From Candidatus Bipolaricaulota bacterium (GTDB lineage: Bacteria; Bipolaricaulota; Bipolaricaulia; UBA7950; UBA9294): DNA of 11,682 nt. The notes beneath the pieces are model-generated. The model ran no database searches, was not told the origin of the DNA, and saw only the letters and a program-made list of their open reading frames with translations. The stretch is taken from positions 1-11,682 of the forward strand of contig JAJOKK010000234.1 of the NCBI GenBank assembly GCA_021129875.1, written 5' to 3'. Positions 5,605 through 11,682 of the stretch are shown one piece after another. The position numbers and the translations under genes were made by a program. Numbering within the stretch: position 1 is the first letter of the stretch; every line of letters begins with the position of its first letter.

Positions 5605-5627
5605 ACAGCTCCTTGGAGAGGGCTGTT
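5605..5627 (-). terminator. Hairpin after the aldo/keto reductase gene, possible weak terminator
   Basis: ACAGC (5605-5609) pairs with GCTGT (5622-5626), and CC/GG pairs extend the stem after a bulge. It lies about 20 nt beyond the stop codon of the reductase on the minus strand and is followed there by a T-rich but interrupted tract. The central CTCCTTGGAG text resembles the hairpin at 4325-4346. A second stem, CTGTCT/AGACAG, overlaps its left arm. Confidence 0.3.
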
Positions 5628-5647
5628 CCGCAAGTTTGTCAAGTGCC

Positions 5648-6820
5648 TTAAGGTGGAGGTATGTCGATCAGCTTGCGTAGTTGGCAGTGAATCTTCGCGA
5701 GATCTGCGTTGACCCGCTCACCGGCAAGGCTGTCGCGCAAGGCGAACAACGTTTGGAAGGTGGGTAACAGAGTGGTCTCGGAAACGATACCCAGAAGAAT
5801 TACGGTCTCGATCATGTAGACCAAGTCCGTGAATGCCGCGTGCGCTTCTGCAGGAAGGGGGTCGGAGAGGATCTGCATCACCGAGAAGATCTGCTTCTTC
5901 CTGAGCCATGCATCTTCTTGCTCAAGCAGGATCGCAAGTTGTTCCAGGTCCTCTGCGGGAAACCTCCAACCACTGGCGCTTACGTTCTCTTCCAGATGGG
6001 AGATCGTCGTCGGTCCGGTAAGGGCGCAGAGAACGCCGGGCTGGGCGAGAACCCAGGCGATCGCCGTCTGCACAGATGTCTTTTCGTGCCGACGGGCGAT
6101 ATTTGCGAATGCCTCAGCAATCTTCATCCCTGAACTGAACCGTTCGCGTTGGAATAGCGGGTCGACCGCACGGATATCACCCGCTCCAAACTGGTGATTC
6201 TCAGCGAACCGGCCGGTCATAAGGCCCCGTCCGGTTGTGCTGAATGCGATCGCTGCCGCGTGATGCTTCAGGCAGAGGGGGAGGACAGTCTTACACGCAT
6301 CTCTGGCAACCGCACTCAATTCCATCCGCATTGAGAACACGTTCCCTTTGGAGAAGTACTCTTCCGCGCGTTCCATGGGAAGATGCCCTATTTCATAGGT
6401 CTGCACCTTCCCTTTCTCCACGAGCTTATCAAGGGTTTCAACGGTCGCGTCAACCTGGGTCTCAGGATCGTCAAAGTGCACCTGATAGAGGTCGATATAA
6501 TCCGTGCCTAGCTGTTTCAAACTCCGCTCGCGCGCGCTATTCACATACTCAGCGGACAGGTCGGGTGTGAGCCCTTTACGCACGCCGACCTTGGTAGCGA
6601 TGAGAATATCATCACGGAAAGGCTCGGCCGTTTCGCCGAGGATCCGCTCCGCATCACCGTACGCTTCAGCCGTGTCAAAGAAAGTCACCCCAAGCGCGTA
6701 CGCGCGCCGGATCACCTGCTTGAATGCGCCAATATCCTTCTTGCCGTAGGCGCCACTCAAGCCGTAGCAACCAATTCCAACTTCCGGAAGTTGGAAACCC
6801 CGATGTTCTCGGTATTGCAC
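5648..6820 (-). CDS. Aldo/keto reductase with C-terminal extension
   Basis: A predicted NADPH-dependent aldo/keto reductase of 390 residues, starting at GTG 6820. GGAGGT (6833-6828) sits 7 nt upstream and the sequence from there, (M)QYREHRGFQLPEVGIGC, is the usual family beginning. The 50 residues that the open frame offers upstream look random. The catalytic tetrad is present: Asp49 and Tyr54 in FFDTAEAYG, Lys77 in IATKVG and His115 in YQVHFDD. The closing region TGPTTISHLEENV is also typical. After about residue 290 the protein continues for about 90-100 residues (helical, with SVMQILSDPLPAEAHAAF and a hydrophobic LVYMIETVILLGIV) that most family members lack. The true substrate cannot be read from sequence. 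It is divergent from the SNF2 gene and upstream of the ExoD-like gene. Confidence 0.9.
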   Translation of the reverse strand: MQYREHRGFQLPEVGIGCYGLSGAYGKKDIGAFKQVIRRAYALGVTFFDTAEAYGDAERILGETAEPFRDDILIATKVGVRKGLTPDLSAEYVNSARERSLKQLGTDYIDLYQVHFDDPETQVDATVETLDKLVEKGKVQTYEIGHLPMERAEEYFSKGNVFSMRMELSAVARDACKTVLPLCLKHHAAAIAFSTTGRGLMTGRFAENHQFGAGDIRAVDPLFQRERFSSGMKIAEAFANIARRHEKTSVQTAIAWVLAQPGVLCALTGPTTISHLEENVSASGWRFPAEDLEQLAILLEQEDAWLRKKQIFSVMQILSDPLPAEAHAAFTDLVYMIETVILLGIVSETTLLPTFQTLFALRDSLAGERVNADLAKIHCQLRKLIDIPPP

Positions 6821-6919
6821 TAGATATACCTCCAATCCTGCAGCAGAAGAGAAGCTGCTAAGCAGATAGATCTTCATCACCCTACGGAGAAGGGCGCGAT
6901 GAGGCCCTGGCATTCGACC

Positions 6920-6948
6920 ATCGTAACCGGAGAAGGTCGCGTTGTCCA
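6920..6948 (-). promoter_or_regulatory. Candidate promoter of the aldo/keto reductase gene
   Basis: On the minus strand TGGACA (6948-6943) and TACGAT (6925-6920) are spaced by 17 nt. This would start a transcript near 6913, about 93 nt before the GTG start. Its -35 element overlaps that of the divergent candidate promoter. The -10 match is modest (4 of 6), so this is tentative. Confidence 0.35.
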
Positions 6949-6953
6949 ACGCG
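6938..6953. promoter_or_regulatory. Candidate operator palindrome between divergent genes
   Basis: CGCGTTG, two bases, CAACGCG: a perfect 7-bp inverted repeat centred on the overlapping -35 elements of the two divergent candidate promoters. A dimeric repressor bound here would block both directions. No regulator gene is in the window. Confidence 0.4.
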
Positions 6954-6970
6954 CGGTTGCGTGTTATCAT
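6942..6970 (+). promoter_or_regulatory. Candidate promoter of the SNF2 operon
   Basis: TTGTCC (6942-6947) and TATCAT (6965-6970) are separated by 17 nt, matching 4 of 6 and 5 of 6 consensus bases. The transcript would start near 6977, leaving a leader of about 34 nt before the ATG at 7011. Confidence 0.4.
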
Positions 6971-7010
6971 GCCGGTAGATTCAGACTTACGAGGTGGTTA
7001 AGATCGGCTG

Positions 7011-10000
7011 ATGATCATCCTGCATGCGGGGTCAGTGGAGGACGGGCTGCTCCTCTGGGGCGAGACGGCCGTTGAAGACGGCGGGCTTTCCTTGTCAGAG
7101 GACGCCTACCCATTCGACGCCGGGTTCGCTGGCCTCTCGAAAGGACTGAAGAGCGGCGGGATTCGGCTGAAGGCCGTAAAAAGACGGATGAAACCGGCGA
7201 TTGCCTGGGTCCCCACCAAAGGGCGTAGCCCGATCGCATCCAGCCCGCTTATTGCTGAACCTCCGAGTTCACGGGCCAAAACACGCCTCGCCCGGTGGGA
7301 GATCACCGGACTACCCCTCATGCCACAGGAGACGATCGAACTCCTCTGTGCTAGCGCGGATAGACAGACACTCGCTTCAGGTGTCGTCATCGGAGCGGAT
7401 CTGGCGTTCTGGGCGGATGCGCTCCGTTTTGCGGGCGCACTGGTCGCCAAGCAACGCTATCTGCCCGTCTTGTCGGTAAGGGACGGCGGATACAAGGCGT
7501 TCTGGGAGCCGATCTTCACCGGCGACGACGCAGCAACGCTCGCCGCCCTAGCCGCGGCCATGCCCCCGGCCTGTCGGGCGCTGGCAGGTACTGCGGATAG
7601 TCCCCCGCCGGAAACGCCGGCGCTGGTGCACCTCAAGCGGTTCATCGAAGATACGGTCGACCATCTGGTCCGGCTCGCGCCGGCAGAAGGCTCATTGAAT
7701 TCACCAAAACAAAAGAGAGCTAAGCGGTCGGCCTTTGCCAGTGCTCACGACGCCTGGCTGCACGCACTGCACGCCTCCGACGGCGCTGTAGTCGGCGATG
7801 AGACTGATCTGGCACAGCTTGCCGAGCAGGTGCGTGCATGGCGCCGGCCGATCGAGATCTCCGCTGCTTCGCCCCTGCGCCTCTGTTTCCGCCTCGAGGA
7901 CCCGAAGACTACCGAGGGGTCGGATGAGGAGACGGACAATGAATCGGCTGACAGCTGGTATGTCCGTTACCTCCTCCAACCGTACGACGACCCGAGCCTG
8001 CTCATCCCGCTCGCTGATACGTGGTCAACAAAAGGACGGAAGCTGTCCGCGTTGAAGCGGCATAATGTGGATGTAGCCGAGCACATGCTCGCTGCGTTGG
8101 GACAGGCGACAACCCTCTGTCCTCATATCGCTGCCAGCCTGGAGACCGCCTCACCGGCCGGATATGCACTCGATACGACGGCCGCGCATGAATTCCTCTC
8201 GGAGAGAGCAATCGCGTTGGAAGAGAGCGGCTTCGGGGTGATGCTCCCCGCCTGGTGGACCCGCAAAGGGACGAAGGTGCACCTCTCGGTTCGCGCCAAG
8301 GTCAAGAGTCCCAACAGCCAAAAGATGACAGGTGGAGGCGGTCTATCGCTGGCCGATGTAGTCCAATTCGACTGGGAATTGGCCCTTGGCAACAGAAAAC
8401 TCACCCGCGGCGAACTGGAGACGTTGGCCGGGCTGAAGGTGCCGCTGGTCCGGCTCCGCGGCCAGTGGGTGGAGGTGAACTCGGCCGAGATTCAGGCGGC
8501 GCTCGCCTTCTGGGAGAAGAAGACTCCTGGCGAGGCCACGGTTCGGGATATCGTGCAGATGGCGCTCGGCACGAACGATGCCCCGGGCGGGTTTGACTTC
8601 GGCGGGGTCAAGGCGACCGGTTGGGTCGGAGATCTGCTCAAACAGCTGGACGGACGAACGGCGTTCGATGAACTTTCACCTCCGGAGGGTTTTGTAGGGA
8701 TGCTCCGGCCGTATCAGGTGCGAGGCTATTCGTGGCTCCATTTTCTGCGTAAGTGGGGACTGGGCGCGTGCCTGGCCGACGATATGGGCCTCGGCAAGAC
8801 GATCATGGCCCTGACGATGCTCCAGCGCGATCGGGAGGCTGGGGAGAGGCGCCCGGTCCTCCTCATCTGTCCGACTTCGGTGGTGAACAACTGGCAGAGG
8901 GAGGCGGCCCGGTTCACGCCGGAGCTTCCGGTGCTGATCCATCATGGCGCCGACAGGAAGCGCGGCGCTGCATTCGCAAAACAGGCGGGTGGGCAGGCAA
9001 TGGTCATCTCCAGCTACGGCCTGCTGCAGCGCGATATAAAATCCCTGCAGAACGTCCCTTGGGCCGGGCTGATCCTCGACGAGGCGCAGAACATCAAGAA
9101 CCCCGAGACCAAACGGGCGCACGCCGCACGGGCGCTCGAGGCCGACTACCGGATCGCCCTCACCGGCACACCGGTGGAGAACAACGTCGGCGACCTATGG
9201 TCGATCATGGAGTTCTTAAACACCGGGTTCCTCGGAACGCAGGCCGATTTCAAGCGTAACTTCTTCATCCCGATTCAGGCACAGCGCGATCAGGCCGCTA
9301 CCGAGCGTCTGAAGCAGATAACCGGCCCGTTCATCCTCCGGCGGCTGAAGACGGACCGCTCGATCATCTCTGATCTGCCCGACAAGATGGAGATGAAGGT
9401 CTTCTGCACACTGACCGAGGAGCAGGCCTCTCTGTACGCCGCCGTGCTGAATGAGGTGGAAGAGGCGCTCTCCGCGGCCGAGGGGATAGAGCGCAAGGGC
9501 CTGATCCTGGCTACGCTCTCCAAATTGAAGCAGGTCTGCAACCATCCGGCGCAATTCCTTGGCGATAACTCGCGCCTCACCGACCGCTCGGGCAAGCTCG
9601 ACCGGCTGGCCGAGATGCTGGAGGAAGTGATCGCGGTCGGGGATCGGGCGCTCATCTTCAGCCAGTTTGCAGAGATGGGCAAGCTCATGCAGCGACACCT
9701 GCAGGAGATATTCGGCTGCGAGATCCCGTTCCTCTACGGCGCTGTCTCCCGGCGGAAGCGGGATCAGATGGTCGAGCGGTTTCAGAGCAAAGACGGCCCG
9801 CCGGTCTTCCTCCTCTCCCTCAAGGCCGGGGGCACGGGATTGAACCTCACCGGTGCTAATCATGTCTTCCACTTCGACCGCTGGTGGAACCCGGCTGTGG
9901 AGAACCAGGCGACCGACCGCGCCTTCCGCATCGGCCAGACGAAGAACGTGCAGGTGCATAAGTTCATCTGTGCCGGGACGCTGGAGGAGAAGATCGACGA

Positions 10001-10127
10001 GATGATCGAGCGGAAGAAGGAGGTTGCCGACAGTGTGGTCGGGAGCGGCGAGGGCTGGCTCACAAAACTTTCCAACGACGAATTGAAGGAGATCTTTGCC
10101 TTGCGCAACGAGGCGGTGGGGGAATAG
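7011..10127 (+). CDS. SNF2/RapA-type DEAD/DEAH-box ATPase (helicase-like)
   Basis: A 1038-residue superfamily 2 ATPase of the SNF2 family, which uses ATP to move along double-stranded nucleic acid and remodel bound proteins. The N-terminal 500 or so residues include the MIILHAGSVEDGLLLWGE opening common in bacterial SNF2 proteins and a region like the SNF2-associated domain. The ATPase core shows motif I DDMGLGKT (590-597), motif II DEAQ (690-693), motif III LTGTPVENNVGDLWS, the RRLKTDR segment, and in the second lobe the GGTGLNL motif and motif VI TDRAFRIGQ (968-976). All catalytic residues look intact. GAGGTGG lies 13 nt before the start, a little far. It heads a tightly packed operon with a nucleotidyltransferase and a SWIM protein. 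The long minus-strand frames across it are shadows. Confidence 0.95.
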   Translation: MIILHAGSVEDGLLLWGETAVEDGGLSLSEDAYPFDAGFAGLSKGLKSGGIRLKAVKRRMKPAIAWVPTKGRSPIASSPLIAEPPSSRAKTRLARWEITGLPLMPQETIELLCASADRQTLASGVVIGADLAFWADALRFAGALVAKQRYLPVLSVRDGGYKAFWEPIFTGDDAATLAALAAAMPPACRALAGTADSPPPETPALVHLKRFIEDTVDHLVRLAPAEGSLNSPKQKRAKRSAFASAHDAWLHALHASDGAVVGDETDLAQLAEQVRAWRRPIEISAASPLRLCFRLEDPKTTEGSDEETDNESADSWYVRYLLQPYDDPSLLIPLADTWSTKGRKLSALKRHNVDVAEHMLAALGQATTLCPHIAASLETASPAGYALDTTAAHEFLSERAIALEESGFGVMLPAWWTRKGTKVHLSVRAKVKSPNSQKMTGGGGLSLADVVQFDWELALGNRKLTRGELETLAGLKVPLVRLRGQWVEVNSAEIQAALAFWEKKTPGEATVRDIVQMALGTNDAPGGFDFGGVKATGWVGDLLKQLDGRTAFDELSPPEGFVGMLRPYQVRGYSWLHFLRKWGLGACLADDMGLGKTIMALTMLQRDREAGERRPVLLICPTSVVNNWQREAARFTPELPVLIHHGADRKRGAAFAKQAGGQAMVISSYGLLQRDIKSLQNVPWAGLILDEAQNIKNPETKRAHAARALEADYRIALTGTPVENNVGDLWSIMEFLNTGFLGTQADFKRNFFIPIQAQRDQAATERLKQITGPFILRRLKTDRSIISDLPDKMEMKVFCTLTEEQASLYAAVLNEVEEALSAAEGIERKGLILATLSKLKQVCNHPAQFLGDNSRLTDRSGKLDRLAEMLEEVIAVGDRALIFSQFAEMGKLMQRHLQEIFGCEIPFLYGAVSRRKRDQMVERFQSKDGPPVFLLSLKAGGTGLNLTGANHVFHFDRWWNPAVENQATDRAFRIGQTKNVQVHKFICAGTLEEKIDEMIERKKEVADSVVGSGEGWLTKLSNDELKEIFALRNEAVGE

Positions 10128-10128
10128 G

Positions 10129-10431
10129 ATGGCCAACAAGACAAAAGGTGGTAAACACGACGCACTGTGGGTCGAGGCAAAGAAAAGGTGTCGTCTGAAT
10201 CAGGAAGATATCCGGATGGCCAAGGAGATGGGACTGGCTCCGCGCAGCCTGATCAAGAACATCCCGGCAAAGACACAACAGTGGAAACTGCCGGTGAAAG
10301 CCTGGATTCGCGAGATGTACCAGCAGCGCCAAGAAAAAGCAGCCAAGAAGCAGGCCTCAAAGAATAAGACCGACCCTACGACTGCTGACCATGCCGGCGT
10401 GCTACAGACGGGGAAGAAGGATCTGCTATGA
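10129..10431 (+). CDS. Small basic conserved protein of the SNF2 cassette
   Basis: A 100-residue Lys/Arg-rich protein starting at ATG 10129, one base after the SNF2 stop codon. The G-rich end of the SNF2 gene (GGTGGGGGA) serves as its ribosome site. The longer frame from 10096 only adds residues read out of frame from SNF2. The first 65 residues are compact (LWVEAKKRCRLNQEDIRMAK, then GLAPRSLIKNIPAKTQQWKL, then VKAWIREMYQQR). The tail is a charged, probably disordered stretch. I recall similar small proteins of unknown function in other bacteria but can name no family. Position and charge suggest nucleic-acid binding or an adaptor for its neighbours; that is inference. Confidence 0.8.
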   Translation: MANKTKGGKHDALWVEAKKRCRLNQEDIRMAKEMGLAPRSLIKNIPAKTQQWKLPVKAWIREMYQQRQEKAAKKQASKNKTDPTTADHAGVLQTGKKDLL

Positions 10432-11180
10432 CCGTCTGCGCATCGAGGAAGAACGAGCCGGTGGCTGATTCCGACCGGAGTCAAGCCGTGCCTTACCAAG
10501 GCGAACCTCACCGAGGCGTGCCTCATCGAGGCGAGCCTCCACCGGTTCGGTCTTGGGACGAATGGGACGAGGAGAACCAGGTGCAAAGAGACGGCAGCAG
10601 GCCGAGTGAGCAGGAGATCGAAGAGCAAGGTCAGTGCATGGTCCGCCGGCAGCGCAACTTCCGCCTGGCCGCTGATGTGGTGACCGCTGCGTTTGCTCAA
10701 CTCCCCGAGGTCGAGCGAGTCATGCTCTTCGGGTCGGTAGCCGTCCCGTTGGAGAGGGAAGTCCCCCGGTTCCGCAAGTACCGGCGTCACCGCATCGCCT
10801 TCCTCCACCAGTGCAAGGACGTTGATCTCGCCGTATGGATGAGCGATCTCGCTCAGCTGCAAAACCTGCGGCAGGCAAGATCCCGCGCATTGATCGAGCT
10901 ATACCAAAAGCAACAAGTCGGCGTGGCCCACCACCAGGTAGAGGTGTTCATCATGGACCCGGAAACGGACAGGTACCTGGGGCGGCTGTGTGCCTTCACC
11001 CGGTGCCCGAAAGATAAGCTGGACTGCCTTGTGCCCGGCTGCGGCGACACCCCACACCTCAAGCAGCAGAAGGGGTTTGTTCTCACGGATGATGCGCTTG
11101 CGGATGATCGGACGATCACCCTGTTCGATCGGCAGGGAGGAGCACCGTTGCAGGAGGATAACCATGTCCGACTACCGTGA
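10428..11180 (+). CDS. MNT-like nucleotidyltransferase domain protein with Cys4 motif
   Basis: A 250-residue protein of the polymerase-beta-type nucleotidyltransferase superfamily. The signature GS (102-103, VMLFGSVA) and the metal-binding DVD (131-133, CKDVDLAVW) are present, with a likely third acid Glu172 in HHQVEVFIM. The distance between GS and DxD, about 27 residues, is about twice that of usual minimal members. A Cys188-x4-Cys193-x6-Cys200-x4-Cys205 set suggests a zinc site. The N-terminus (about 1-70) is low-complexity and holds a five-residue repeat xxGEP/xxGVP at 19-38. The start overlaps the preceding stop as ATGA and has AAGG 7 nt upstream; Met71 is an alternative. Substrate could be a nucleic acid, protein or small molecule; unknown. 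Confidence 0.85.
   Translation: MTVCASRKNEPVADSDRSQAVPYQGEPHRGVPHRGEPPPVRSWDEWDEENQVQRDGSRPSEQEIEEQGQCMVRRQRNFRLAADVVTAAFAQLPEVERVMLFGSVAVPLEREVPRFRKYRRHRIAFLHQCKDVDLAVWMSDLAQLQNLRQARSRALIELYQKQQVGVAHHQVEVFIMDPETDRYLGRLCAFTRCPKDKLDCLVPGCGDTPHLKQQKGFVLTDDALADDRTITLFDRQGGAPLQEDNHVRLP
10480..10539 (+). repeat. 15-bp tandem repeat within the nucleotidyltransferase gene
   Basis: Three clear units, ACCAAGGCGAACCTC (10495-10509), ACCGAGGCGTGCCTC (10510-10524) and ATCGAGGCGAGCCTC (10525-10539), follow one degenerate unit from 10480. Each later unit contains the near-palindrome GAGGCnnGCCTC. They encode YQGEP, HRGVP and HRGEP in the disordered N-terminal region. Confidence 0.75.
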
Positions 11181-11682
11181 TTACGATTACCGCGATTACG
11201 ACTACTACCCGCCGTCCTCTCCCCGCAAGGTCAAGGGGGGGATCAAGGCGCACTCCAAACGGGGCGCGTTCGGCAAGAGCTGGTGGGCGCAGCGCTGGAT
11301 CGCTGTCCTTGAGGGGTTCAACATGGGCGCGCGGCTTGGCCGTGGCCGTTCCTACGCCCGCAAAGGGCAGGTGATCTCGATCGACATCGGGAAAGGGACC
11401 GTCTCGGCCGCGGTTCAAGGCTCCCGCACTACCCCTTACCAGGTATCGATTGAGGTGAAGACGCTCCCTAAAACAAAATGGAACAAGCTGGCCAAAGTCC
11501 TCTCCGGACGGGCTATTTTCGCCGCAAAACTGCTCGCAGGCGAGATGCCGGAAGATATAGAAGACGCGTTTGTCGAAGCCGGGCTCTCGCTCTTCCCGAC
11601 GAAGCGGAGCGACCTCACGACCGACTGCTCCTGCCCTGATTGGGCGAACCCCTGCAAACACATCGCCGCGGTCTACTACCTG
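11164..11682 (+). CDS. SWIM zinc-finger protein (C-terminus beyond right edge)
   Basis: 173 residues are visible and the frame is open at the window end. The start ATG 11164 has AGGAGG (11152-11157) 6 nt upstream and overlaps the end of the nucleotidyltransferase gene by 17 nt. The SWIM zinc-binding motif CxCx6CxH is complete: CSCPDWANPCKH (Cys155, Cys157, Cys164, His166). The preceding region (KSWWAQRWIAVLEGFNMGAR, then RGRSYARKGQVISIDI) is the usual N-terminal part of bacterial SWIM proteins. A Tyr/Asp-rich lead-in with DYRDYDYRDYDYYPP at residues 3-17 is unusual. SWIM domains are thought to bind DNA or protein and are known to occur with SNF2 ATPases, so it is probably a partner of the helicase at 7011. 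Confidence 0.92.
   Translation, partial: MSDYRDYDYRDYDYYPPSSPRKVKGGIKAHSKRGAFGKSWWAQRWIAVLEGFNMGARLGRGRSYARKGQVISIDIGKGTVSAAVQGSRTTPYQVSIEVKTLPKTKWNKLAKVLSGRAIFAAKLLAGEMPEDIEDAFVEAGLSLFPTKRSDLTTDCSCPDWANPCKHIAAVYYL

Larger units (their letters stand above)
6821..7010. other. Divergent intergenic region of the reductase and SNF2 operon
   Basis: 190 nt containing the reductase ribosome site (6828-6833), a small AGCAG/CTGCT hairpin near 6841-6858, two facing candidate promoters and the palindrome at 6938-6953. The reductase reading frame extends across much of it by chance up to 6970, but protein-like sequence begins only at 6820. Confidence 0.6.

Noticed and set aside
4712..5680. 322-codon frame on the plus strand
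   Set aside because: Begins in the minisatellite and then runs antisense to the ExoD-like gene; Gln/Asp/Gly-rich composition without domains.
5648..6970. Upstream ATG start at 6970 for the aldo/keto reductase
   Set aside because: The first 50 residues are not reductase-like, whereas GTG 6820 has a perfect GGAGGT site and begins at the family's usual N-terminus.
9216..10139. 307-codon frame on the minus strand
   Set aside because: Antisense to the conserved SNF2 core; its openness follows from GC-rich codon bias on the other strand.

Overview
This is a bacterial chromosomal window. The coding sequences are moderately GC-rich with many strong GGAGG-type ribosome binding sites, and the spacers in the left third are clearly more AT-rich. 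It holds eight well-supported protein genes and two partial genes at the edges. Only a loose impression of the taxonomy is possible: an uncultured thermophile-like or anaerobic lineage such as Bipolaricaulota/Acetothermia would fit the gene mix, but nothing here proves it.

Left part (1-2970): two paralogous, secreted, zinc/manganese-type ABC transporter substrate-binding proteins read leftwards. The left copy runs off the edge. No permease or ATPase gene is visible between or beside them. Each has a near-consensus TTGACA-17-TATACT promoter far upstream, giving leaders of about 400 and 207 nt, and the promoter blocks are recognisable duplicates. In both proteins the first metal-ligand histidine of the family is replaced by a Cys-rich CPCG motif. 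The spacers also carry a possible gene remnant, several hairpins and a 24-bp inverted repeat.

Middle part (2971-5521): a solitary AmrS-type radical SAM gene is followed by a structured element and a small DUF4234 membrane-protein gene. The structured element has a diverged second copy at about 926-1151. The copy in front of DUF4234 ends in a perfect hairpin that abuts the gene's Shine-Dalgarno sequence. Then come a CTCAACnn minisatellite and a leftward ExoD-like membrane-protein gene. Upstream of that lies a leftward aldo/keto reductase gene with an unusual C-terminal extension.

Right part (7011-11682): a compact rightward operon, divergent from the aldo/keto reductase. It encodes a SNF2/RapA-type helicase, a 100-aa basic protein, an MNT-like nucleotidyltransferase with a Cys4 motif, and a SWIM zinc-finger protein cut by the window edge. 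The genes are separated by 1 nt, overlap by 4 nt and overlap by 17 nt in turn, so they are probably translationally coupled and functionally linked. SNF2 and SWIM proteins are a known pairing. The small protein and the nucleotidyltransferase inside the cassette are the part I would call functionally undescribed, and this is the best candidate here for a little-known nucleic-acid-processing system.
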